From Fimbriimonadaceae bacterium (GTDB taxonomy: Bacteria; Armatimonadota; UBA10988), in NCBI GenBank assembly GCA_020850355.1, contig JADZEX010000081.1, positions 1 to 64,000 of the forward strand: 64,000 nucleotides of DNA, given 5' to 3'. Below the pieces are notes generated by a model. The model had not been told where the DNA came from and searched no databases. It saw only the letters and a program-made list of their open reading frames with translations. A program made the position numbers and the translations under genes. Below are positions 8,269-17,709 of the stretch, piece after piece. Position 1 is the stretch's first letter. Every line of letters starts with the position of its first letter.

Positions 8269-9594
8269 CTACTCGCCGCCGAGTTCCTCGCCCAGCCGTT
8301 CGGCCAGGCGGGTCAGCATCTCGGGATGCCGCTCTGCCAGGTTGCCCGTTTCGAGCGGGTCTTCCTCCAGGTCGAAGAGCACCGCAATCTGACCATCGCG
8401 GACGACCAGCTTGAAACGCCGAGTGGCAATCGCGCGGTGGCCCGGCAGCAGGCTGACGACCTCGTCGCGATGCTCGCTGGTGCTGCCGTCCAGCAGGCCG
8501 GTGAGGCTGCGCGCCTCGAACTGCTCGGGCGGTTCCAGGCCGGCGGCGGCCAGGCAGGTCGGGGCCAGGTCGGGCAGCTCGACCAGCGCGTCGCAGGTGC
8601 GGCCGGGCTGCGTCACGCCGGGGCCGGCGACCAGCAAGGGGACCGCCATCGCCGGCTCGTAGAAGGTCTGCTTGCCCCAGGCCTGATGATCGCCCAGCAT
8701 CTCCCCGTGGTCGCTGGCGAAGACCACCAGGGTCTGCTCCAGTTCGCCGCGGGCCTCGACCGTCGCCAGCAGCCGGCCGATCTGGTGGTCGAGCATTTCG
8801 AGTAGCGCGGCGTAGGAGCGGCGCGCGGCGAGGTGCTCGGCCGGGCTGAGGCGCGGGCCGGGATCGAGCGGTTGGGGCAGGTCGGCGTCCTGCCAGCGCT
8901 CCAGCCACTCGGCCGGCGGGTCGTACGGCTCGTGGGGCGAGGGGAAGTTGACCTGCAGGTACCACGGCGCCTGGCGCGGAAACTGCTCCAGCAGGCGCAC
9001 CGCGGCGCCGCCGACGAAGCTGTCGGGATGGTGCTCGGTCGGCAGCGGCGAGGCCCAGACGCCGCGGGGCTTGGGCAGCGCGCGGCGTTTGGCGTAGTCG
9101 GCGACGTGGGCGTCGAGCAGGTGATGCCGCGCGAGGTGCCGCGTGTAGGGGTCGTGCGGCTCGGGGCGGCAGTGGTTGACGGCGTCCCACTTGCCGGCGC
9201 TGTCGCAGGCTTCGGTGAAGCCGAGCACGCCCAACCGGGGGGTCCAGCCATCCGGCCCATTGACGTGGGTCGCCTTGTGCAGGTCGCATTTGCCGACCAC
9301 GGCGACGCGGTAGCCGGCGCCGCGGAGGTGCTGGTAGAAGGTGGGCTGGTCCAACGGGAAGTCGTCGTCGTTGGTGTGGACCCCAACCCGGTGCGGCCGG
9401 CGGCCGGCGGCCAGGCTGGCCCGCGACGGGGCGCACAGCGGCGCCGTGCAGTAGGCCCGGGTGAAGCGCACGCCGCGCGCGGCGAGGGCGTCGAGGACCG
9501 GCGTCCGCAACCAGCTCGCGCCGGCGCAGCCGAGCCAGTCGGCGCGCCACTGGTCGGGGAACAGCAGCAGGATGTTCGGCCGCCCGGCTTCCAT
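8269..9594 (-). CDS. Sulfatase (arylsulfatase family, type I)
   Basis: This 441-residue member of the alkaline-phosphatase/sulfatase superfamily carries CAPSR, whose Cys (about residue 54) is converted to formylglycine, as in type I Cys sulfatases. Metal ligands are visible in NILLLFPDQWRADW at the start and in FASDHGEMLGDH further on. There is no obvious signal peptide, so a cytoplasmic role on imported sulfated sugars is possible. An ATG preceded by GAGGAGA at 7-base spacing is preferred over the GTG five codons upstream. It lies between a nitrilase-like gene and the D-aminoacylase, all on the minus strand. Confidence 0.92.
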   Translation of the reverse strand: MEAGRPNILLLFPDQWRADWLGCAGASWLRTPVLDALAARGVRFTRAYCTAPLCAPSRASLAAGRRPHRVGVHTNDDDFPLDQPTFYQHLRGAGYRVAVVGKCDLHKATHVNGPDGWTPRLGVLGFTEACDSAGKWDAVNHCRPEPHDPYTRHLARHHLLDAHVADYAKRRALPKPRGVWASPLPTEHHPDSFVGGAAVRLLEQFPRQAPWYLQVNFPSPHEPYDPPAEWLERWQDADLPQPLDPGPRLSPAEHLAARRSYAALLEMLDHQIGRLLATVEARGELEQTLVVFASDHGEMLGDHQAWGKQTFYEPAMAVPLLVAGPGVTQPGRTCDALVELPDLAPTCLAAAGLEPPEQFEARSLTGLLDGSTSEHRDEVVSLLPGHRAIATRRFKLVVRDGQIAVLFDLEEDPLETGNLAERHPEMLTRLAERLGEELGGE

Positions 9595-9612
9595 GGCAGG
9601 TCTCCTCACGAC

Positions 9613-10941
9613 TCAACGGGTCAAGTCGCCGTAACTGTTCGGCCGTCGTTCCTGGCGCCAGATGCTCTCCCAACTGGCCCCCGCCGCGCTGGACAGCCAG
9701 GGCGTCTGGCGCCGTTCGGCGAGGTCGACCGTGGCGATCGCCAGCCCTTCGCGGCCGGCGGTGTCGGCGCGCAGGTTGCCCCAGGGGTCGATCACCAGGC
9801 TGCGCTTCTGGCTGTAGTTGGCGGCGACATGGTAGAGGCCGTTGTCCATCGCGCGGGCCCGCGGGATGACGTCCCAGGCGGTATTGTTGAAGCGGCCGTC
9901 GCCCCAAATGGGGGTACACAGGATCTCGGCGCCGTTGAGGGCCAGGGCGCGGGCGACTTCGGGGAAGTCGTCGTCGTAGCAGATCTGCAGGCCGATCCGG
10001 CCGAGGGAGGTCTCGAAGACCGGGTAGGCGTCGCCCGGCGTCAGCCCGGCCAGCGCCTCGGTTTCCGGCAGGTGGACCTTGCGGTACTTGCCGACCAGGC
10101 CCTGCGGGCCGATCAGCACGGCGGTGTTGTAGTAGGTGTCGCCATCCTGTTCGTAGACCCCGGCGACGATGTAAAGGTCGTGCTGTTTGGCGACCGGCGC
10201 CAGCGCGGCGGTGGTCGGGCCGGGCACCGGCTCCAGGCACTCGATCATCGAGAGGCTGCTGCCGACCATCGCGACGCCCTCGCCGAGGACCACCAGATCG
10301 GCTCCCTGGGCGCCCGCCTCGGCCACCTTCTGGGCCCAGCCGGCGCGGTTGCTGGCGGGGCTGCCGCCGGTCGGCACCCAGCAGACCGCCGCCAGCTTGA
10401 CCTGGCGGGGGGCCGGCGGCAGCGCTTCGGTCACTTCCACCTCGTCGAACCGGACCGTGCCGCTGGTCCAGCGGAGCATCAGGTCGAGCTCGACCGCGAC
10501 GCTCTTGGCCGGCGCCTGGAAGGTCTCCGCAGTGCGTTCCCAGCCGTCGCCGAGGTCGTCTCGGCGGTGGACGTAGTCGGTCCGCAGCGGCTGGTCGGCG
10601 GCGTCGGTCCAGGTCAGCTTGAGCCACACGGCGTGCGCCGGCCAGGCGATCTGGTCGGGCCGGTAGCTGGCCCCGACGCGGTACCATTGCCCGCCGCGCA
10701 GGCCGCTGGCGGTGGTCCGCCAGGCGCCGAAGGTGCGTTCGCCGACGCCGGTCAGAATCGCGGCGGCACCGCCCGAGCGACCGCCGGCAGCGTCGCGCGA
10801 GAGCCGCGGCATGACCTCCTCGCGCGGCGCAGCGACGCTCCAGTGGGTCGGCAGGCCCTGCGGGCCGGTCTCCTCGAAGCGGGGGTTGGGCACCAGGTTG
10901 GCTGGGGCATTGAGGGCGGTCAGCAGCAACAGCGGCAGCAT
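9613..10941 (-). CDS. Secreted carbon-nitrogen hydrolase (nitrilase superfamily) with N-terminal carbohydrate-binding-like domain
   Basis: The product is 442 residues when started at the ATG that gives a signal peptide (MLPLLLLTALNAPA). Residues ~20-175 look like a jelly-roll binding module (NLVPNPRFEETG ... GTVRFDEVEV), as often found attached to glycosidases. The remainder is a nitrilase-fold domain with the Glu-Lys-Cys triad: VVLGEGV, KYRKVHL and LQICYDDDF. Such enzymes hydrolyse amides or transfer acyl groups. Secretion and a binding module are unusual and suggest an amidated polymer as substrate. It heads the operon with the sulfatase, 18 bases away. Confidence 0.85.
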   Translation of the reverse strand: MLPLLLLTALNAPANLVPNPRFEETGPQGLPTHWSVAAPREEVMPRLSRDAAGGRSGGAAAILTGVGERTFGAWRTTASGLRGGQWYRVGASYRPDQIAWPAHAVWLKLTWTDAADQPLRTDYVHRRDDLGDGWERTAETFQAPAKSVAVELDLMLRWTSGTVRFDEVEVTEALPPAPRQVKLAAVCWVPTGGSPASNRAGWAQKVAEAGAQGADLVVLGEGVAMVGSSLSMIECLEPVPGPTTAALAPVAKQHDLYIVAGVYEQDGDTYYNTAVLIGPQGLVGKYRKVHLPETEALAGLTPGDAYPVFETSLGRIGLQICYDDDFPEVARALALNGAEILCTPIWGDGRFNNTAWDVIPRARAMDNGLYHVAANYSQKRSLVIDPWGNLRADTAGREGLAIATVDLAERRQTPWLSSAAGASWESIWRQERRPNSYGDLTR

Positions 10942-11041
10942 GGCGGTTGTCCCGGCGGTCGGTTTCACGCTGCGGGCGGTGGTTCCTGCCGCCACGGAGG
11001 AATGCCGGGGGCGGCGGCCGAAGCACCCGCCGGAGGTGCGG

Positions 11042-12073
11042 ATGAGCGGCTGCCTGGTGCTGCTGCTGTTGGCCGCGGCCGAGCCGGCGACTCCCCCGGA
11101 GCCGACCCTGAGCGGGCTGTGGTGGTCGCAGAGCGCGGCCGGCGAGGCCTGCCTGGAGGTCTACGGCCAGCGCCGCTTCGTGCTGCGCGACGGCCGCGGC
11201 GGCACCGAGGCCGGCGATCTGCAGGTCAAGGGCCGCACCCTCTGGCTGCTCAACGCGAACCAGCAACGGGTCTTCGTGTTCGACCTGACCGCGGAGTCAC
11301 TCTACCTGACGCCCGACCTGGACGACGCCCCGGTGCCACCGGGTGTGCTCGCCGAGATGCGGCCACACGGGCCGGAGCAGGTCACCTGGCACCGTCGCCG
11401 CGGGGCCCTGGAGGCGCTGCCGCTGGGCAGTGCGGGCGAGCTGGTTGGCAGTTACACGCTGCCGGCCGCCGACCAGCCGGAGGTGCTGACCTTTCAGCCG
11501 GGCGGCCGGTTCACCTGGCAGGGCCCGGCCCGGCTGCGGGCCAGTGGCGCCTACGAGCTGGTCGACGGGCAGTTGCAGCTCACCGCCGGAGAGGTCCGCC
11601 GGCGGTTCACCCCGCGGCTGGAGTGCGGCCCGGCTGGCTGGGCGCTGACCTTGGCGCGGACCGCCGAGGACCAGCCGATGCTGGTTGGCGATCTGGCCGA
11701 CCTGCCGCCCTGCCTCGACTCCACCGCGGTCTGGCGCGCGCCGTTGCGGCCGGTCGAGCCGGGACACCTGATCGGCAGTTGGGAGTGCCGCGACGGCGAG
11801 ATCAAACACCGGCTGAGCTTCGACGCCGACGGTGCGGTGCAGCATAGCACGGCGCCCGACGCGGTCAGCGCCTACCAGTACAGCCTGCGCGGCGCGGTGC
11901 TGACCATCGGCGCGACCGCCGACGACGGGCAACTGGTCGGCCGCCGGTTTCTGGTGCAGCCGCAGATCAACGGCCTGCTGCTGGTCCGCCTGGACCCGCC
12001 GCCAGGCGGCGCACACGGCGTCAGCAGCATGCCGCCGACGAGCCCGCGGCTGGCCCTCTGGGAGGCCCGCTGA
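11042..12073 (+). CDS. Secreted protein with three lipocalin-like repeats, function unknown
   Basis: This 343-residue protein is not recognised as a named family. It has a short signal peptide (MSGCLVLLLLAAAEPA) and GGAGG five bases before the ATG. Three segments share the pattern G-[SL]-[YW] ... F ... G.Y ... L.L: around SGLWWSQ (~25-75), LVGSYTL (~127-180) and LIGSWEC (~228-290). This is typical of small beta-barrel lipocalin-like domains. It may be an extracytoplasmic ligand-binding or structural protein. It is divergent from the nitrilase-like gene across about 100 bases and meets the next gene tail to tail with an 8-base gap. Confidence 0.65.
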   Translation: MSGCLVLLLLAAAEPATPPEPTLSGLWWSQSAAGEACLEVYGQRRFVLRDGRGGTEAGDLQVKGRTLWLLNANQQRVFVFDLTAESLYLTPDLDDAPVPPGVLAEMRPHGPEQVTWHRRRGALEALPLGSAGELVGSYTLPAADQPEVLTFQPGGRFTWQGPARLRASGAYELVDGQLQLTAGEVRRRFTPRLECGPAGWALTLARTAEDQPMLVGDLADLPPCLDSTAVWRAPLRPVEPGHLIGSWECRDGEIKHRLSFDADGAVQHSTAPDAVSAYQYSLRGAVLTIGATADDGQLVGRRFLVQPQINGLLLVRLDPPPGGAHGVSSMPPTSPRLALWEAR

Positions 12074-12081
12074 GCGGCAGC

Positions 12082-13050
12082 CTACGCCCGCAGATCGAGC
12101 CAGGCCAGTTCGGCGGCGCTCAGCTCCAGGTCCAGCGCCGCGACGTTCGCCGCGATTTCGGCAGCGTTGGCCGCGCCGACCAGCGCGAACAGGTTGAGCG
12201 GCTGCTGCAGCACGTAGGCCAGTGCCACTTGCGCCACACTGACGCCCTTGGCCGCGGCCAGCTCGGTGGCGCGGTCGAGGCGCTGGAAGTTGACCTCGTG
12301 GCAGTAGGCCCGGCGGCAGGCGCCATCGATGCCGTCAGGGTTGGCGACGAAGCTCTGGCGGCTGATCCGGCCGCTGAAGAAGCCGCGCGCCAGGCTGCTG
12401 TAGGCGAACAGCGGCAGGTCGGTGGCGGCGTACCAGGCCCGCGCGGCCTCCTGCGCCGGACCGCTGACACCGACGCAGCCCGGGCCCCAGGGGTCGTCGA
12501 CCTGTTCGGCCAGGCTGTAATGCGGGCTGCTGGCGGTGAACGGCACCAGCCCCTGGTCAGCCGCGTAGTCGTTGGCGGCCTGCAGCCGGTCGTGGGTCCA
12601 GTTGCTGCCCCCGAAGGCGCGGATCCGGCCGGCGCGGTGGTGTTCGTTGAGCGCCTCGACGATGGGCCCGACCGGCAGCGCGGGATTGTCGCGGTGCAGC
12701 AGGTAAATGTCAATGTAAGGGGTCCGCAGGCGGGCCAGGGAGTCGTGCAGGTCGGCGGCGATGTCCCACGGCGTGACCCGCTGGCGGTCGCCGTTGGGGT
12801 GCGCGCCCTTGGTCAGAATCACCATCTGGGAGCGATTGCCGCGGGCCTCCAGCCACTGCCCGACGATCCGCTCGCTGTGCCCGCCGCCGTAGACCCAGGC
12901 CAGGTCGAGCGTGTTGAGCCCGGCCGCGACCGCCGCGTCGAGCAGGGCGAAGCCTTCCTCCAGGGCGTCCGGGCGGAGGATCATCGTCCCCAGCACCAAC
13001 CGCGAGACGGGCAAGTCAACGCCGACCACACGGCCAAACTGCATCGCCAT
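12082..13050 (-). CDS. Aldo/keto reductase family oxidoreductase
   Basis: This 322-residue (alpha/beta)8 barrel NADPH-dependent reductase has the complete catalytic tetrad: Asp49 and Tyr54 in LDLAWVYGGG, Lys81 in LTKG and His119 in LLHRD. The C-terminal cofactor segment ends LVGAAN and AEIAANVAAL, as in YdjG/IolS-like members. It lies 9 bases after a Gfo/Idh/MocA oxidoreductase on the same strand, an arrangement common in sugar or inositol catabolism. The actual substrate is unknown. Confidence 0.9.
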   Translation of the reverse strand: MAMQFGRVVGVDLPVSRLVLGTMILRPDALEEGFALLDAAVAAGLNTLDLAWVYGGGHSERIVGQWLEARGNRSQMVILTKGAHPNGDRQRVTPWDIAADLHDSLARLRTPYIDIYLLHRDNPALPVGPIVEALNEHHRAGRIRAFGGSNWTHDRLQAANDYAADQGLVPFTASSPHYSLAEQVDDPWGPGCVGVSGPAQEAARAWYAATDLPLFAYSSLARGFFSGRISRQSFVANPDGIDGACRRAYCHEVNFQRLDRATELAAAKGVSVAQVALAYVLQQPLNLFALVGAANAAEIAANVAALDLELSAAELAWLDLRA

Positions 13051-13059
13051 CGGGGCACC

Positions 13060-14043
<984 letters not shown>

Positions 14044-14141
14044 CACCAACTCCAAGCTGCCCATCATAGGGCGTCTGCCGGACTGCGTCGAGGGAGGGAT
14101 TCGGGCACGGTCGGTGAAACAGCCGACGACCGGAGTGACCG

Positions 14142-17100
14142 ATGTCGCGCGTGCTGCTACTCCTCGGCCTGCTGACCGCCAGCCCGTTGCTGGCGCAGAG
14201 TGTCGATGTCCCGAACGGCTCGTTCGAGGCCGGGGCCGGCAACGCGCCCACCGGCTGGACGCTGGACGGCGGGCCGGGCGCCTGGCGCACCGATGGCGTG
14301 GTCGGCCGGCGCGCCGTGGCGCTGACCGGCAGCGGTCGCGACACCTTCGCCTGGCGCTCGACGGCCATCCCCTGGCGGCCGAATGCGCTCTATCGGCTGC
14401 GCTACCGCTGTCGCGCGGTCGACGGCGCCGGCGGCGGCACGGTGATCAGCGGGCCGGAGTTCTGCAACTGGGACATCGGTGCGCCGCCGGCGGCCTGGAC
14501 GACTTACGCGACGGCCTTTCAGGCGCCGGCCGACCCCACCAAGATGGGCGCCTTCCTGCGCTTCGGGCAGTGGCACCTGAGCGGCACGGTGGCTTTCGAC
14601 GGGGTCGAGCTGAGCCTGGCCCAGCCGCTTTACGCGCGGGCGGGCGAGCTGGAGCTGGGGTCTGGTGAGCGGCTGGTCGGCAACCGGTACGACTTCCTGG
14701 TGTCGCCGCACCCCGAGGCGCGCAACAGCTCGCGGGCGCTGCAACAGCACCAGTGCTCCTTCAACACCGACCGCTGGGTCTTCGGGTCGGACAGCTACGT
14801 GATCTACCGCCACCAACTCGGCGGCCGGCGGCTGCGGCAGGCGAAGCTCGAGGTGGGGGTGACCTGGTACCAGTCGGGCAGCCTGCGGGTCGAGGTCTCC
14901 CGCGACGGCGCGGCCTGGATCGCGCTCGGGACGATCGACGAGTTGGGCGGCGGGAGCTACGAGCTGCCGGCCGACCTGCTACCGGCCGAGGCGATCTGGG
15001 TGCGACTGACCGGGCAGGCCCGTCAGCAGGTCGGGCAGAACAGCGATCCTGGGTCGCTGCAGGTGGGCCGCTACCAGTTCAGCGCAACGGTCGACGGGCC
15101 GCCCACCGAACTGGTCGGCGCGACGCGCTATGTCGCCGTGCGGGCGGTCGATCCGCGGCTCGAGGTGACGGTCGAAGACCTCGGTACGGGCGTGCCGGGC
15201 AGCGGCAACCTGGCGCGGCTGCGGGTCACCAACCGCGGCCCGGCAGCACTGCCGGCAACCGCCACAGTGACGGCGCAGGCGGCGGGCGGGCAGCCCCGCA
15301 GCTACCGCGCGACAACCCGGCTGGCGGTCGGTGAGAACCGCCTCCAGGTACCGTTCGACCTGGACGGCACCGGGGCTCACGAGCTGGCGCTGAGCCTGGG
15401 CCAGGGGATCGGCTGGCAGGCCGAGACCGGACTGCAGGTCGCGGCGCTGTTCGACAACCGCTACGGCGAGCTGCTGCCGGGCAGCAACCCGGCAGTCGGC
15501 CTGTGGTGGTGTCAATCGGGCTGGAAGGTGGCCCAGACCCGCGGGCTGCCGACCCGACGCGGCACCGTGCTGAAGCTGGCGACGGCTCGCAACGAGGCCG
15601 ACGCGGCGCAGGTGGTGGTGCGGCCGACGGCGGCCCTGGGCGGGCTGACGGCGGTGGTCGAGGACCTGCGCGGGCCGGGCGGCGCGCTGCTGCCGGCGGC
15701 CGCCTGGCAGGTGCTGCAGGTGCGCCATGTGCCGGTGACGCACCCCACCGACAAGACTGGCGTGGCGGCGCCGTGGCCCGATCCCCTGCCGCCGATCGGG
15801 CCGGCCGGGCTCGACGTGGTGGCCGGCCAGAACCAGCCGCTGTGGTTGCGCGTGAAGCCCGGCAAGACACAAGCGGCCGGGGTCTACACCGGCAACCTGC
15901 GGCTGCGGGCAGCCGGCTGGCAGGCCAGCGTGCCGCTGGAGGTGACCGTCTGGGGCTTCACGTTGCCCGACCGGATGACCTGTCAGAGCGCTTTCGGCTG
16001 GAGCATGGGCAACGTCACGCGGTACCATGGCCTGCAGGACGGCGAGCAGCAGCGGCAGGTCGGCGAGAAGTACCTGCAGGCGCTGGCCGCCGCGCACATC
16101 TCGCCCTACGACCCAACCCCGTTCGACGAGATCCAGGTGAGCTGGCCGCAGCTCGGCAACTGGCAGGGCGGCACGCGGGTGACCGACGACAAGCACAGCG
16201 GCAGCACCGCGCTGAAGCTGGTTGACGAGAGCAGCACCGGCACCACCGCGGCGGCCTACGCGCAGCGGTTGCCGGTCGCGGCTGGCGGCTGGCGGCTGCG
16301 CTGCTGGCTGAAGACCGCGCAGCCGGGGCAGCGGGTGTTGATCAGCTTCCAGCACTACGACGCCGCCGGCACCTGGATGTCGGGCCGTAACGCCGATCTG
16401 CCGGTGACCGGGACTGGGGCCTGGCAGGCGCTCGACTATCACCTCACCGGCTTCCCGCCCGGCGCGGCCCAGGCGACGCTCTCGTTGCGGCCTTGTCTGT
16501 GGGCCGACAGCGGCAGCACCACCGGCACGGCCTGGTTCGACGACGTGACGCTGCAGGAGGCCGCCAACGGCAAGCAGTTGCTGACCGGCGGCGACTTCGA
16601 GCCGCTACCGCCGGAGGCCTACCAGCCGACTTTCGACTTCAGCCGCTGGGACGCCGCGATGACCCGTGCGATGGAGCAGTACCACTTCAACAGCTACCGG
16701 CTGGCCATCGACGGCATGGGCGGCGGGACCTTCCACAGTCGGGTCGAACCCAGCCTGCTGGGCTTCGCCGAGGGCACGCCCGAGTACCAGGCGGCCTTCC
16801 GCAACTACACCCAGGGCCTGGTGGCGCACCTCCGCGAGAAGGGCTGGCTGGACGAAGCGTACGTTTACTGGTTCGACGAGCCCGACCCGAAGGACTACGA
16901 GTTCGTGATGCGCGGCTTCCGGCGCCTGAAGGAGACGGTGCCCGACCTGCCGCGGATGCTCACGGAACAGCCCGAGCCGGAACTGCATGACGGACCGAAC
17001 CTGTGGTGTCCGCTGACTCCGAGCTACGACCCGGCGGTCGCCGCGGCCCGTCGCAAGGCCGGGGACCGCTTCTGGTGGTACGTCTGCACCGGTCCCAAGG

Positions 17101-17648
17101 CACCCTACGCGACGCTCTTCATCGACCACCCCGGCACCGAACTGCGGGTCTGGTTGTGGCAGACCTGGCAGCGCGGGATCGATGGGATCCTGGTCTGGGA
17201 GTCGACCTATTGGACCAGCTCGTCGGCCTATCCTGACCGCGAGCAGCCGCAGAATCCGTACCTGGACCCGATGGGTTGGGTCTCCGGCTACGACACCCCG
17301 GCTGGCGTCAAGCAGGCCTGGGGCAACGGCGACGGGCGCTTCCTCTACCCGCCGCTGGCCGCTGCTGACGGCCGGCCGGCGCAACCCGTGCTGGAGGGGC
17401 CGGTCAGCAGTCAGCGGCTCGAGATGCTGCGCGACGGGCTGGAGGATTACGAGTACCTGGTGCTGCTGCGCACACTGCTGGCCCGCCGCGACGCCCGCAT
17501 TCCGGCCGCCGAACGCGCCAGGCTGCAGGCCCTGCTGACAGTCCCGGCCAACATCAGCAGCGACCTGACCAGCTTCACCACCGACCCGGCGCCGATTGAG
17601 GCGCACCGCGCCGCCGTGGCGGCGGCACTGCAGCAGTGGGGGCGGTAG
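14142..17648 (+). CDS. Large secreted GH123/DUF4091-like glycosidase with binding modules
   Basis: This 1168-residue exported protein has a clear signal peptide (MSRVLLLLGLLTASPLLAQ). Residues ~20-165 and ~665-810 look like carbohydrate-binding jelly rolls (PNGSFEAG; later LLTGGDFE follows the second). The C-terminal half is a TIM barrel with YWFDEPDPKDYE, whose Asp-Glu pair matches the catalytic pair of GH123/DUF4091 enzymes. It ends with EMLRDGLEDYEYL, a hallmark of DUF4091. GH123 members cleave beta-N-acetylgalactosaminides, but the broader family is uncharacterised. It is divergent from the Gfo/Idh/MocA gene. Confidence 0.82.
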   Translation: MSRVLLLLGLLTASPLLAQSVDVPNGSFEAGAGNAPTGWTLDGGPGAWRTDGVVGRRAVALTGSGRDTFAWRSTAIPWRPNALYRLRYRCRAVDGAGGGTVISGPEFCNWDIGAPPAAWTTYATAFQAPADPTKMGAFLRFGQWHLSGTVAFDGVELSLAQPLYARAGELELGSGERLVGNRYDFLVSPHPEARNSSRALQQHQCSFNTDRWVFGSDSYVIYRHQLGGRRLRQAKLEVGVTWYQSGSLRVEVSRDGAAWIALGTIDELGGGSYELPADLLPAEAIWVRLTGQARQQVGQNSDPGSLQVGRYQFSATVDGPPTELVGATRYVAVRAVDPRLEVTVEDLGTGVPGSGNLARLRVTNRGPAALPATATVTAQAAGGQPRSYRATTRLAVGENRLQVPFDLDGTGAHELALSLGQGIGWQAETGLQVAALFDNRYGELLPGSNPAVGLWWCQSGWKVAQTRGLPTRRGTVLKLATARNEADAAQVVVRPTAALGGLTAVVEDLRGPGGALLPAAAWQVLQVRHVPVTHPTDKTGVAAPWPDPLPPIGPAGLDVVAGQNQPLWLRVKPGKTQAAGVYTGNLRLRAAGWQASVPLEVTVWGFTLPDRMTCQSAFGWSMGNVTRYHGLQDGEQQRQVGEKYLQALAAAHISPYDPTPFDEIQVSWPQLGNWQGGTRVTDDKHSGSTALKLVDESSTGTTAAAYAQRLPVAAGGWRLRCWLKTAQPGQRVLISFQHYDAAGTWMSGRNADLPVTGTGAWQALDYHLTGFPPGAAQATLSLRPCLWADSGSTTGTAWFDDVTLQEAANGKQLLTGGDFEPLPPEAYQPTFDFSRWDAAMTRAMEQYHFNSYRLAIDGMGGGTFHSRVEPSLLGFAEGTPEYQAAFRNYTQGLVAHLREKGWLDEAYVYWFDEPDPKDYEFVMRGFRRLKETVPDLPRMLTEQPEPELHDGPNLWCPLTPSYDPAVAAARRKAGDRFWWYVCTGPKAPYATLFIDHPGTELRVWLWQTWQRGIDGILVWESTYWTSSSAYPDREQPQNPYLDPMGWVSGYDTPAGVKQAWGNGDGRFLYPPLAAADGRPAQPVLEGPVSSQRLEMLRDGLEDYEYLVLLRTLLARRDARIPAAERARLQALLTVPANISSDLTSFTTDPAPIEAHRAAVAAALQQWGR

Positions 17649-17685
17649 CCCGTCTGGACGCTGCCCAGTGGCGTGTCACACTAGG

Positions 17686-17709
17686 GGAACACCTTGATTG
17701 GAGTGTTCC
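17686..17709. promoter_or_regulatory. Inverted repeat overlapping the ribosome binding site of the next gene
   Basis: GGAACAC (17686-17692) and GTGTTCC (17703-17709) form a perfect 7-base inverted repeat with a 10-base spacer ending directly at the ATG at 17710. The likely SD (TTGGAG, 17698-17703) falls in the spacer and the edge of the right arm. It could be an operator or an RNA hairpin that modulates translation. Confidence 0.45.

Noticed and set aside
8234-11266. Very long open frame on the minus strand overlapping the sulfatase and nitrilase genes (about 1000 residues)
   Set aside because: Low-complexity Arg/Pro/Gly/Ala translation with no motif; it is the shadow of well-supported genes in GC-rich DNA.
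8833-11847. Plus-strand open frame of about 1000 residues opposite the sulfatase and nitrilase
   Set aside because: No recognisable motif and typical GC-rich antisense composition; the sense genes are well supported.
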